Shown here in pieces: positions 11,154 to 18,768 of a stretch of 22,563 nt of DNA. The stretch spans positions 1 through 22,563 of the forward strand of contig JALGZR010000064.1 of the NCBI GenBank assembly GCA_025774805.1, given 5' to 3'. The notes beneath the pieces are model-generated. The model had not been told where the DNA came from. It made no database searches and was given only the letters and a program-made list of their open reading frames with translations. The position numbers were made by a program, and so were the translations under genes. The DNA is from a bacterium. GTDB taxonomy: Bacteria; ARS69. Position 1 is the first letter of the stretch; each line of letters begins with the position of its first letter.

Positions 11154-11203
11154 CTGCCGCCGCCGCGGCAGTGACGGGTGAGATTGCGGGCTAACCCTTG
11201 ACC
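11154..11203 (+). repeat. Copy C of the leader element, before the Omp85 gene
   Basis: GCCGCCGCGGC (11159-11169, hairpin GCCG-CCG-CGGC) is followed by AG, then GGTGAGATTGCGGGC, then TTGACC (11198-11203) and CCCGG. The first two parts match copies A and B in the nqrA leader, and the TTGAC-CCCGG part matches copy A. It begins about 50 bases after the preceding stop codon and ends 70 bases before the Omp85 start. TTGACC could alternatively be a -35 with GAAGAT 17 bases downstream, but the -10 is weak. Confidence 0.5.
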
Positions 11204-11273
11204 CCCGGCGGGACGCTTCCGAAGATCGGGATGGCCCTTTCCCTCACTGCCGCAGGGGATCCATCCGAGATCG

Positions 11274-12623
11274 ATGAAGCTTTCCCGCCGTCCCACCTCC
11301 GGGTGTCCCTGTTCCGGACAGGCTCTCGCCCTCGCGATCGCGTTCGCTCTCGAGAGCGTCGCCGCGCCGGCCCTCGCGTCGTCCCCCCTCGACCGCCTTC
11401 GCTACCAGGAGTTCCCGGAGCTCGAGGGGAAGCGCGTCAGCCGGGTCCTTCTCTTCGGGAACAACCACACGCGGGACGTCGTGCTGCTCCGGGAGATGCG
11501 CACGGAGGAGGGCGCTCCCTTCGTGGGCGAGAACCTCTGGCGCGACTGGGAGCGGCTCGTCGATCTCGGGATCTTCGCCGAGGTCGAGGTCGAGGCGGTG
11601 CCCTCGGAGGACGAGGTCCTGGTCGTCGTGTCGGTGTACGAGAGGCCGCGCTGGTTCGTCGCTCCGATCGTCGACTACGACATCGACGGGGGCGATCTGA
11701 CCGTGGGCTACCGCCTCCGCTTCCGGAACTTCGACGGCCTGAACCGCCGGATCCGGAGCAAAGGACAGATCGGGGAGAAGGACCGCCTCTCGTTCAGCTG
11801 GGAGTCGCCGTGGCTCGGGCGTCATCGTCAACCTCTCTCGCTCGACCTCCGCCTCGAGCTGCCGCGGCCCGATTTGGACGAGCTCCGCACGAGCAGCGTC
11901 GGTGTGGCGACGACCCGCTTCCTCGGGGACTACAAGAAGGTCCGCAAGGGAGTGGGCGCATTCGGTCGACTCGACATCCTCGACCGGGACGGGACGCATC
12001 CCGAGGGGCCGGTCCACCAGCTGAGCCCGGTCATCGGCCTCTCCTACTTCCGCGACAAGCGCAACGTCCGGGTCGATCCGACCCGCGGCACGCTCTTCAG
12101 CACGGGAACCGCCCTCGTGTCGGGATGGACGACCGACGAGATCAGCTACTGGCGCTCCACGATCGACGGGCGGGCGTTCCTCCGCGTCTGGAAGGGCACC
12201 GTGCTCGCCGGGCGCGCCACGACCGTCCTCTCGACCGGGGAGATCCCCGACTACCGGCGGCTCGGCATCGGCGGGGGAGGATCGGTCCGCGGGCAGCCGA
12301 CGGACGTCGAGACCGGGAACAACCTGGCGCGGGCTTCCCTGGAGTGGCGCTTCCCGATCCTGGGCCAGAGGCGCTACCTGCTCCGCATTCCCTTCGTCCC
12401 GCAGCGGATCTCGAACTTCGACCTCCGGATCGACGGGGAGATCTTCGTCGACGCCGGAACCGCCTGGGACGACAGCGTCGGCTTTCGCAGCGCCCGGGTC
12501 CGGACCGGAGCGGGGGTGGGGCTGCGCGTCTTCGTACCCGTGGTCGAGTTGGCCCGCTTCGAGCTCGCGTTCGATCCGAGCGGGAGCCCGAGCCTCTACC
12601 TCCGCGAGGGCAATATCATCTAG
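11274..12623 (+). CDS. Short Omp85-family outer-membrane protein, one POTRA domain
   Basis: The 449-aa protein has an N-terminal signal (hydrophobic 16-36, ending PALASS) and one POTRA domain (about 52-124, VSRVLLFGNNHTRDVVLLREM, then DWERLVDLGIFAEVEVE). A 16-strand-type barrel from about 128 to the end includes RDKRNVRVDPTRGTLF (260-275) and the Omp85 signature GGGGSVRGQP (333-342), where VRGQ is the lid-lock motif. BamA usually has five POTRA domains and TamA three, so this is a minimal member and neither name is safe. The C-terminus ends in isoleucine, not the usual aromatic residue. It probably inserts or exports proteins at the outer membrane. It sits between the sigma operon and nqr, 169 bases downstream of the former. 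Confidence 0.87.
   Translation: MKLSRRPTSGCPCSGQALALAIAFALESVAAPALASSPLDRLRYQEFPELEGKRVSRVLLFGNNHTRDVVLLREMRTEEGAPFVGENLWRDWERLVDLGIFAEVEVEAVPSEDEVLVVVSVYERPRWFVAPIVDYDIDGGDLTVGYRLRFRNFDGLNRRIRSKGQIGEKDRLSFSWESPWLGRHRQPLSLDLRLELPRPDLDELRTSSVGVATTRFLGDYKKVRKGVGAFGRLDILDRDGTHPEGPVHQLSPVIGLSYFRDKRNVRVDPTRGTLFSTGTALVSGWTTDEISYWRSTIDGRAFLRVWKGTVLAGRATTVLSTGEIPDYRRLGIGGGGSVRGQPTDVETGNNLARASLEWRFPILGQRRYLLRIPFVPQRISNFDLRIDGEIFVDAGTAWDDSVGFRSARVRTGAGVGLRVFVPVVELARFELAFDPSGSPSLYLREGNII
12614..12619 (+). promoter_or_regulatory. -10-like TATCAT at the start of the nqr leader
   Basis: TATCAT matches TATAAT at five of six positions and overlaps the last codons of the Omp85 gene. A start point near 12626 would place both leader-element copies inside a roughly 320-base nqr mRNA leader. 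No good -35 is visible at 16-18 bases, so this is tentative. Confidence 0.3.
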
Positions 12624-12639
12624 CCGACTCCCCGCCCGA

Positions 12640-12711
12640 GGCTCGTTGCCGGGCCGTGGCGAGCCGCCGCCGCGGCAGAGGCCGGGAGGGGTGCAGGCTT
12701 GACACCCGGCC
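12640..12711 (+). repeat. Copy A of the nqr leader element (candidate structured RNA)
   Basis: Three successive hairpins can form: GGCTCG (12640-12645) with CGAGCC (12660-12665); GCCG-CCG-CGGC (12666-12676); and GGCCGGG (12680-12686) with CCCGGCC (12705-12711), whose 18-base loop carries GGTGCAGGCTTGACA. The 23 bases at 12658-12680 match copy B at 21 positions. The TTGACA at 12699 could instead be read as a -35, but the hexamer 17 bases on (CACCTT) is a poor -10. Confidence 0.55.
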
Positions 12712-12721
12712 CCCCCCGGGT
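12704..12721 (+). promoter_or_regulatory. Inverted repeat ACCCGG-N6-CCGGGT
   Basis: A perfect 6+6 bp inverted repeat with a six-C centre lies directly after TTGACA. It could be an operator, or an alternative pairing competing with the third hairpin of copy A, since the CCCGG strand is shared. Confidence 0.35.
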
Positions 12722-12749
12722 CACCTTGGCCCGGACCTTTCGTGACGAG

Positions 12750-12777
12750 ATTCACCAGCCTGCACATTCACCAGGCT
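12750..12777 (+). repeat. Direct repeat ATTCACCAG with nested inverted repeat
   Basis: ATTCACCAG occurs at 12750-12758 and 12766-12774 (16-bp period). AGCCTG (12757-12762) and CAGGCT (12772-12777) form an inverted repeat across them. It lies between leader copies A and B. Confidence 0.6.
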
Positions 12778-12827
12778 CGGCGAGCCGCTGCCGCAGCAGA
12801 GCGTGGTGAGATGCGCAGGCGGGCTCT
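12774..12827 (+). repeat. Copy B of the nqr leader element (candidate structured RNA)
   Basis: GGCTC-GGC-GAGCC (12774-12786) is directly followed by GCTG-CCG-CAGC (12787-12797), and AGAGC (12798-12802) can pair with GCTCT (12823-12827) around GTGGTGAGATGCGCAGGCGG. The order of elements matches copy A. The second hairpin differs from copy A by a paired change (C-G to T-A), which keeps the stem. The copy ends 119 bases before the nqrA start. Confidence 0.55.
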
Positions 12828-12946
12828 CTCCCTCTCCGGGGAACCCTCGCGGCGAGCCGGTTCCGGGGTCGCCGGGGCGCGACGAACTGCCTCCGCACCC
12901 CCCCGGCCGGCCGCGTTTTCCCATCCTGTCGAGGCGCGAGGCATCG
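12828..12946. other. Remainder of the nqr leader
   Basis: Downstream of copy B up to the nqrA start no ORF or clear terminator is seen. The last bases supply GAGG five bases before the ATG. An open frame continues upstream of 12947 but lacks NqrA similarity there. Confidence 0.5.
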
Positions 12947-14296
12947 ATGTCCGAAACCAGGATCAAGCGGGGATTCGACGTCCCGTTGAGCGGCGCCCCC
13001 GAGCGCGTCGTCGCGGACGCCCCGCCCCCCGAGACCGTCGCGGTCCGCCCGGTCGAGTTCCGGGCGGTCAAGCCGAAGATCCTCGTGAAGAAGGGGAAGC
13101 AGGTCGCCGCCGGGCAGCCGCTCTTCCTCGATCGGGCGAGACCCGAGATCAAGTTCCCCTCGCCCGGCGGGGGAGAGGTGACCGAGATCCGGCGGGGTCC
13201 GAGACGGGTCTGCAAGGAGATCTTCATCCGGCTGGCGTCCGACGAGCCCTTCCTCGAGCATCCCTCCCACACTCCCGCCCGGGCCGGCTCGCTGACGCGC
13301 GCTCAAGTCGTCGAGATCCTGCTCGATTCGGGAATGTGGACGAGCCTTCGTCGCCGTCCCTTCCATTCGATTCCCGACCCCGAGTCGACCCCCGAAGCGA
13401 TCTTCATCGCCGCCTCCGACTCGAGCCCGCTTCCCTTCGACGCGAAGCTGGCCCTGGAGGGCCGCGAGGACGACTTCCAGCTCGGCATCGACCTTCTCGG
13501 CAAGCTGACCGAGGGGGACGTCCATCTCTGCCTCACCCCGGACACCGCCTCCGCCCCCGTGTTCTCCGGCGCGCGGAACTGCGTGAAGCACACGTTCACC
13601 GGCCCTCACCCCGCCGGTCAGATCGAGGTCCAGATCCACCACGTGCTGCCGTACCGGAAGGGGCGCGAGGTCGCCTACCTCGACTGCCAGGACGCCGCCG
13701 GGATCGGGGAGCTCTTCCGGACGGGGCGCTACCCGGTGAGCCGGGTCGTCGCCGTCGGCGGAGAGAAGGCGCCCGACCCGAAGCACTTCCGCACGCGGCG
13801 CGGGGTCAGCGTGGATCTGCTCCAGCGGGGGCGCCACTCGCCCGCCTCGACCCGGATCATCTCCGGAAGCGCCCTCAACGGGCGGATGGTCAGCTCCGCC
13901 TGCGGGCTCGGGCACTACGACTCGAAGTTCTCCCTCCTCCCCGAAGGGGACGCGCCCGAGTTTCTCGGATGGATGCGACCGGGCCTCGACCGGATCAGCC
14001 GGTTCCGCGCCTTCGCCTCCTCTCTCATTCCCCCGAAGAAGCCGCGCATCGACACGAATCTCGGCGGCGGGGTCCGGGCCCACGTGGCCACCGAGATCTA
14101 CGAAAGCGTCTGCGCCGTCGACATTCTCCCCGCGTATCTCATGAAGAGCCTGGTCATCCAGGACATCGAAGAGGCGGAGAGTCTGGGTCTCGCCGACTGC
14201 GCCGAGTGCGGCCTCTGCACGTACGTCTGTCCCTCGAAGATCGAGTTCGGGGAGATCATCGAGCGAGGGATCCTCGAGATCCTGGAGGATGGGTAG
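12947..14296 (+). CDS. nqrA: Na+-translocating NADH:quinone oxidoreductase subunit A, with RnfC-like 4-Cys motif
   Basis: NqrA is the peripheral subunit of the Na+-NQR complex, which oxidises NADH, reduces quinone and pumps Na+ across the inner membrane. The 449-aa product matches the family in length and motifs: RIKRGFDVPLSGAPERVV at the start, KFPSPGGGEVTEIRRGPRRV, LLDSGMWTSLRRRPFHSIP, FTGPHPAGQIEVQIHHVLP and IISGSALNGRMV. Unusually, the C-terminus reads CAECGLCTYVCPSKIEFG (residues 418 onward), a complete CxxCxxCxxxCP ferredoxin-type motif. RnfC uses such motifs to hold [4Fe-4S]; Vibrio NqrA keeps only a remnant of it. ATG 12947 has GAGG five bases upstream. It is first in the operon and is followed by nqrB after 3 bases. 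Confidence 0.96.
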   Translation: MSETRIKRGFDVPLSGAPERVVADAPPPETVAVRPVEFRAVKPKILVKKGKQVAAGQPLFLDRARPEIKFPSPGGGEVTEIRRGPRRVCKEIFIRLASDEPFLEHPSHTPARAGSLTRAQVVEILLDSGMWTSLRRRPFHSIPDPESTPEAIFIAASDSSPLPFDAKLALEGREDDFQLGIDLLGKLTEGDVHLCLTPDTASAPVFSGARNCVKHTFTGPHPAGQIEVQIHHVLPYRKGREVAYLDCQDAAGIGELFRTGRYPVSRVVAVGGEKAPDPKHFRTRRGVSVDLLQRGRHSPASTRIISGSALNGRMVSSACGLGHYDSKFSLLPEGDAPEFLGWMRPGLDRISRFRAFASSLIPPKKPRIDTNLGGGVRAHVATEIYESVCAVDILPAYLMKSLVIQDIEEAESLGLADCAECGLCTYVCPSKIEFGEIIERGILEILEDG

Positions 14297-14299
14297 AGG

Positions 14300-15496
14300 A
14301 TGGACCTGCCAGAGAAACGGGGTTCCTGGAAGGGATTCGAGAGAGTCCGGCCGCACTTCGCGCCGGGCGGAAAGCTCGAGAAGCTCTTCCCGCTGTTCGA
14401 GGCGATGGAGAGCTTCGTGTTCGTTCCGGGGAAGACCACGCGCAGCACCGTGCACGTTCGCGACGCCATGGACATGAAGCGGATGATGTCGGTGGTGGTC
14501 GTGGCGCTCCTGCCCGCGACCGTCTTCGGCATGTACAACATCGGCCTCCAGAAGCTGACCGCGCTCGGGCAGACGGCCGACGTCGGCTCCTGTCTTCTGC
14601 AGGGCGCCTGGCACATGCTGCCGATCATCATCGTGTCGTACGTGGCCGGTGGCTTCTGGGAAGTGCTCTTCGCCGTGATCCGGAAGCACGAGATCAACGA
14701 GGGGTTCCTGGTCACGGGCATTCTGTTCCCGCTGACCTGCCCGCCGACGCTCCCGCTGTGGATGGTGGCCGCGGGGGCCACGTTCGGGGTGGTGATCGGG
14801 AAGGAGGTCTTCGGGGGCACCGGGATGAACATCCTCAATCCCGCGCTGACCGCCCGCGCCTTCGTCTTCTTCGCCTACCCGGGCAGCATCTCCGGCGACA
14901 AGGTCTGGACCGCGGTCGATCCCGCCTCCGACGCGCTCGTCGACGGCTTCTCGGGGGCGACCCCGCTCGCGATCGCGGCCGCGTCGGAGGGGCCCGGCGT
15001 CACGACGGCCCTCGCGGAGGCCGGTTACCAGTTCCGCGACATGACGGTCGGGGTCCTTCCCGGCAGCATGGGCGAGGGGTCGGCGATCGCCTGCCTCCTC
15101 GGCGCGATCCTGCTGCTCGTCACCGGGGTCGGATCCTGGCGCATCATGAGCTCGATGGTCGTCGGCGGTCTCGTGGGAGGTGCGCTCATGAACGCGATCG
15201 CCGGACCGGCGTCCGCGGGCATCATGCACCTGCCCCCGCACTGGCACCTCGTGATGGGAGGGTTCGCGTTCGGCTGCGTCTTCATGGCCACCGATCCCGT
15301 CTCCGCCGCGGCGACCTCGGTCGGAAAGCTGATCTACGGATTCCTGATCGGGGTCCTCGCGGTGCTGGTGCGGGCGGTGAACCCCGCCTACCCCGAGGGA
15401 GTCATGCTCGCGATCCTCTTCCTCAACGTCTTCGCCCCCTTGATCGACCACTACGTCGTCAAGGCGAACATCAAGAGGAGGCTGGCCCGTGTTTGA
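14300..15496 (+). CDS. nqrB: Na+-NQR subunit B
   Basis: NqrB is the main membrane subunit, carrying covalent FMN, riboflavin and the quinone/Na+ pathway. The 398-aa product has a cytoplasmic N-terminus (to about 60), then about ten membrane helices. The flavinylation motif SGAT lies at 218-221, making T221 the predicted FMN-phosphoester residue. The conserved quinone-site helix region EINEGFLVTGILFPLTCPPTLP (131-152) is intact, as are GMNILNPALTARAFVFFAYP and AFGCVFMATDPVSAA. It starts 3 bases after nqrA and overlaps nqrC by 8 bases. Attachment of FMN requires ApbE, which is not encoded in the window. Confidence 0.97.
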   Translation: MDLPEKRGSWKGFERVRPHFAPGGKLEKLFPLFEAMESFVFVPGKTTRSTVHVRDAMDMKRMMSVVVVALLPATVFGMYNIGLQKLTALGQTADVGSCLLQGAWHMLPIIIVSYVAGGFWEVLFAVIRKHEINEGFLVTGILFPLTCPPTLPLWMVAAGATFGVVIGKEVFGGTGMNILNPALTARAFVFFAYPGSISGDKVWTAVDPASDALVDGFSGATPLAIAAASEGPGVTTALAEAGYQFRDMTVGVLPGSMGEGSAIACLLGAILLLVTGVGSWRIMSSMVVGGLVGGALMNAIAGPASAGIMHLPPHWHLVMGGFAFGCVFMATDPVSAAATSVGKLIYGFLIGVLAVLVRAVNPAYPEGVMLAILFLNVFAPLIDHYVVKANIKRRLARV

Positions 15497-16205
15497 TCTC
15501 CGAGCGGTCCGCTTCGCGATCATCGTCTGCCTGAGCTGCAGCATCTTCGTCTCCGGCGCGGCCCTCGGCCTCCGCGACCGGCAGGAGGCGAACAAGGCGC
15601 TCGACATGCGCCGGAACATCCTGAAGTCGGTCGGGCTTCTCGACGAGAGCGTCACCCGGGAACAGATCGGCCCGCTCTTCGAGGAGAGGATGCGGGGCTC
15701 CGTGCTCACGCCGGACGGAAGGGTGGTCGAGAACCGCACCCCGGAGGACGTCGACCCGGAAAAGGAGCCCGAGCTCCTCTTCCTCTACGAGCGGATCGAG
15801 AACGAGGAAACGGTCGCGTACACGTTCCCGATCTCGGGGAAGGGGCTCTGGTCGACGCTGTACGGCTACTTCGCGCTCGAGGCCGACCTGGTGACGGTGC
15901 GAGGCATCACGTTCTACCAGCACGGCGAGACGCCCGGTCTCGGGGGCGAGATCGAGAAGCCGTGGTTCCAGAGCAACTTCGTCGGCAAGAAGATCCTCGA
16001 CGCGACCGGCGCGCTGCGGTCGGTCACGGTCGTCAAGGGAGCCGCGAAGAACAAGTACCCGGACGAGCTCGAGCACTACGTCGACGGAATCTCGGGCGCG
16101 ACGATCACCGCGGACGCCGTGACCGTCCTGCTGAAGGCGGACCTCGAGCGCTACGAGCCCTACTTCGCGAAGCTCCGCGGCGGGGCGGGGGAGGAGACCT
16201 CATGA
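15489..16205 (+). CDS. nqrC: Na+-NQR subunit C
   Basis: NqrC carries the second covalently bound FMN on its periplasmic domain. The 238-aa product has one N-terminal helix (about 7-27), the segment [22 protein letters not shown] (147-168), and the FMN motif DGISGATIT, in which T205 is the expected attachment residue. The start is GTG at 15489 with GAGGAGG seven bases upstream, overlapping nqrB by 8 bases. The stop overlaps the nqrD start (ATGA). Length and motifs are ordinary. Confidence 0.96.
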   Translation: MFDLRAVRFAIIVCLSCSIFVSGAALGLRDRQEANKALDMRRNILKSVGLLDESVTREQIGPLFEERMRGSVLTPDGRVVENRTPEDVDPEKEPELLFLYERIENEETVAYTFPISGKGLWSTLYGYFALEADLVTVRGITFYQHGETPGLGGEIEKPWFQSNFVGKKILDATGALRSVTVVKGAAKNKYPDELEHYVDGISGATITADAVTVLLKADLERYEPYFAKLRGGAGEETS

Positions 16206-16891
16206 GCACGGCGCAGGCCCCCTCGAAGGCGCCGGCGAAGAAGCACTTCTCCATCGGCGATCTGCTCACGCTCGACAAGAAGAGCCGCAAGGTCGTGGCC
16301 GATCCCCTGTCCGAGAACAACCCGATCACGGTGCAGGTGCTCGGCATCTGCTCGGCCCTGGCCGTGACGGTCCAGATGCAGACCGCGGTCGTGATGTCGC
16401 TGGCCGTGGTCTTCGTCCTCACGACGTCGAACACGGTCGTCAGCCTCATGCGCAACTTCATCCCCTCCCAGATCCGGATCATCGTGCAGCTCTCGGTGAT
16501 CGCGAGCCTGGTGATCGTGGCCGATCAGGTTCTGCGCGCGTTCCTCTACGACATCTCCCGCCAGCTCTCGGTGTTCGTGGGGCTCATCATCACGAACTGC
16601 ATCATCATGGGCCGGGCGGAGGCGTTCGCGATGGCCAACCCTCCGGGCAAGGCGTTCCTGGACGGGCTCGGCAACGCCCTCGGCTACGCCGCGGTGCTCT
16701 GCGCCGTCGCCTTCGGCCGCGAGCTGTTCGGGAGCGGCACGCTCTTCGGGTTCCAGGTGGTGCCCCAGGCCCTCTACGACGCGGGCTACGTGAACATGGG
16801 ATTGATGGTCATCCCGCCGGGCGCGTTCATCCTGCTGGGCCTTCTCATCTGGGCGCAGCGTTCCGTCACCGGCTTCGCCGAGGATCGATAG
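16202..16891 (+). CDS. nqrD: Na+-NQR subunit D
   Basis: NqrD pairs with NqrE to form the membrane core that holds an intramembrane [2Fe-2S] centre. Both ligands are visible: C50 in [10 protein letters not shown] and C133 in [14 protein letters not shown]. Six helices are expected. The 229-aa protein has about 20 extra N-terminal residues ([20 protein letters not shown]) compared with the roughly 210-aa Vibrio protein. ATG 16202 overlaps the nqrC stop. nqrE follows after 9 bases. Maturation of this centre needs NqrM, encoded on the other strand at 21024-21233. Confidence 0.96.
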   Translation: MSTAQAPSKAPAKKHFSIGDLLTLDKKSRKVVADPLSENNPITVQVLGICSALAVTVQMQTAVVMSLAVVFVLTTSNTVVSLMRNFIPSQIRIIVQLSVIASLVIVADQVLRAFLYDISRQLSVFVGLIITNCIIMGRAEAFAMANPPGKAFLDGLGNALGYAAVLCAVAFGRELFGSGTLFGFQVVPQALYDAGYVNMGLMVIPPGAFILLGLLIWAQRSVTGFAEDR

Positions 16892-16900
16892 GAGGCTGAC

Positions 16901-17509
16901 ATGGAGGCGTATCTGAGTCTGGCCGTCCAGGCGATCTTCGTACAGAACATCCTCCTGGCGTTCTTCCTGGGGATGTGCTCGTTCCTGGCGGTGTCCAAGA
17001 AGATCGAGACCGGGATCGGTCTCGGGGCGGCGGTGATCTTCGTGCTCATGATCACGATGCCGCTCAACTGGTTCCTGCACGAGAAGCTGCTGAGAAAGGG
17101 AGCGCTGGAGTGGGCGGGGCTTCCCGACGTGGACATGAGCTTCCTGAACTTCATCGTGTTCATCGCCACGATCGCCGCCTCGGTCCAGCTCGTGGAGATG
17201 ATCCTCGATCGCTACAGCCCGAGGCTCTACAACGCGCTCGGCATCTTCCTTCCGCTGATCGCCGTGAACTGCGCGATCCTCGGCTCCTCCCTGTTCATGG
17301 TCGAGCGGAGCTACGACTTCGGCGAGACGGTCGTCTTCGGGCTCGGATCCGGGATCGGATGGGCGCTCGCGATCGTCGCCATGGCCGCGATCCGGACCAA
17401 GATCCGCTACTCGAACGTTCCGCCCGGACTCCGCGGGCTCGGCATCACCATGTTGATCACCGGTCTGATGGCGCTGGCCTTCCAGTGCTTCGCCGGAATC
17501 CAATTGTAG
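16901..17509 (+). CDS. nqrE: Na+-NQR subunit E
   Basis: NqrE is the second half of the NqrD/E pair. The 202-aa, six-helix product has C26 ([14 protein letters not shown]) and C124 ([15 protein letters not shown]), the two cysteines that complete the intramembrane [2Fe-2S] site. The start follows AGGAGG five bases upstream. It is of standard length and intact, and nqrF follows after 17 bases. Confidence 0.97.
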   Translation: MEAYLSLAVQAIFVQNILLAFFLGMCSFLAVSKKIETGIGLGAAVIFVLMITMPLNWFLHEKLLRKGALEWAGLPDVDMSFLNFIVFIATIAASVQLVEMILDRYSPRLYNALGIFLPLIAVNCAILGSSLFMVERSYDFGETVVFGLGSGIGWALAIVAMAAIRTKIRYSNVPPGLRGLGITMLITGLMALAFQCFAGIQL

Positions 17510-17526
17510 GGCCGGGGGGGGAAGAC

Positions 17527-18759
17527 GTGAACCTGATCCAGATGGTCGGCCTGGCGGCTCTCATCTTCACCGGGACGATCGTGCTGCTCGTGATGCTCTT
17601 GGGCGTCGCGAAGTACAAGCTCGTCGCCTCCGGTCCGGTCCGGCTGCTGATCAACGACGACGAGGAGAAGAGCCCGACGGTCGACGCGGGCCAGACGCTC
17701 CTGAACGCACTGACGGCGGCGAAGATCTTTCTTCCGTCGGCGTGCGGGGGCGGCGGCACCTGCGGAATGTGCAAGTGTCAGGTCCTCGAGGGAGGGGGAG
17801 ACGTCCTCCCGACCGAGATGGGCCACCTGTCCCGGAGCGAGCAGCAAGATCACGTCCGGCTCGCCTGTCAGCTGAAGGTCAAGAGCGACATGAAGCTCCA
17901 GGTCGCGCCGGAGATCTTCAGCATCAAGAAGTTCCAGACCACCGTGGCCTCGAACCGCAATGTCGCGACGTTCATCAAGGAGCTCATCCTCGTCATCGAC
18001 GAGGGGCAGGAGCTGGACTTCCGCGCGGGGGGCTACATCCAGATCGACGTCCCGCCCTACGAGCTAGACTACACCGAGTTCGACATCGAAGAGGAGTACC
18101 GGGCGGACTGGGACAAGTACGATCTCTGGCGCTACCACGCGTCCAACGACGAGCTCATCTACCGCGCCTACTCGATGGCGAACCACCCCGCCGAGGGGAA
18201 CCGGGTGATGCTCAACGTGCGGATCGCCTCGCCACCCCCCGGTCTCGACGTCCCGCCCGGCATTGCGAGCTCCTGGATCTTCAACCTGAAGCCGGGCGAC
18301 AAGGTCACGATCTCGGGTCCGTACGGGGAGTTCTTCGCCAAGGAGACGAAGAGGGAGATGTGCTTCATCGGCGGCGGCGCGGGCATGGCCCCGATGCGCA
18401 GCCACATCTTCGACCTCTTCCACACGAAGAAGACGCGCGATCGGAAGGTGACGTTCTGGTACGGGGCCCGCTCCCTGCGGGAGGCCTTCTACCAGAAGGA
18501 CTTCGACGACATCGCCGAGGACTACGACAACTTCGACTGGACGCTGGCCCTCTCCGAGCCGCTTCCCGAGGACAACTGGGAAGGGGCCACCGGGTTCATC
18601 CACCAGGTGCTCTACGACGACTACTTGAAGAATCACCCGGATCCGACGGAGATCGAGTACTACATGTGCGGTCCGCCGCTCATGAACTCGGCGGTGAACA
18701 AGCTGCTCGACGGACTCGGCGTCGACCCGAGCATGATCGCGTTCGACGACTTCGGGTAA
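17527..18759 (+). CDS. nqrF: Na+-NQR subunit F (NADH dehydrogenase subunit)
   Basis: NqrF is the electron entry subunit: it takes electrons from NADH through FAD to a [2Fe-2S] cluster on the cytoplasmic side. The 410-aa protein has one N-terminal helix (about 4-28), a ferredoxin domain with C73, C79, C82 and C114 (SACGGGGTCGMCKC and LACQLKV), the FAD motif RAYSMANHP (213-221), the nucleotide motif GGGAGMAPM (282-290) and CGPPLM (381-386). The start is taken as GTG 17527, with a GGGGGGAA tract upstream; an ATG five codons later is an alternative. It is last in the operon and ends 9 bases from the stop of the convergent gene, with no clear terminator between. Confidence 0.97.
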   Translation: MNLIQMVGLAALIFTGTIVLLVMLLGVAKYKLVASGPVRLLINDDEEKSPTVDAGQTLLNALTAAKIFLPSACGGGGTCGMCKCQVLEGGGDVLPTEMGHLSRSEQQDHVRLACQLKVKSDMKLQVAPEIFSIKKFQTTVASNRNVATFIKELILVIDEGQELDFRAGGYIQIDVPPYELDYTEFDIEEEYRADWDKYDLWRYHASNDELIYRAYSMANHPAEGNRVMLNVRIASPPPGLDVPPGIASSWIFNLKPGDKVTISGPYGEFFAKETKREMCFIGGGAGMAPMRSHIFDLFHTKKTRDRKVTFWYGARSLREAFYQKDFDDIAEDYDNFDWTLALSEPLPEDNWEGATGFIHQVLYDDYLKNHPDPTEIEYYMCGPPLMNSAVNKLLDGLGVDPSMIAFDDFG

Positions 18760-18768
18760 TCGGGCCGG

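Noticed and set aside
9575-11296. 573-codon minus-strand frame opposite the bactofilin-like gene
   Set aside because: It is antisense to a gene with signal peptide, membrane helices and a strong ribosome site; its His/Arg/Glu-rich sequence has no family signature.
12699-12727. TTGACA in the nqr leader as a standard sigma70 promoter
   Set aside because: The hexamer 17 bases downstream (CACCTT) is a poor -10, the spacer is GC-only, and the segment fits better within the repeated hairpin element.
12752-15739. 995-codon minus-strand frame across nqrA-nqrC
   Set aside because: It mirrors the coding frames of three well-supported nqr genes and has low-complexity Arg/Asp/Gly composition typical of antisense frames.
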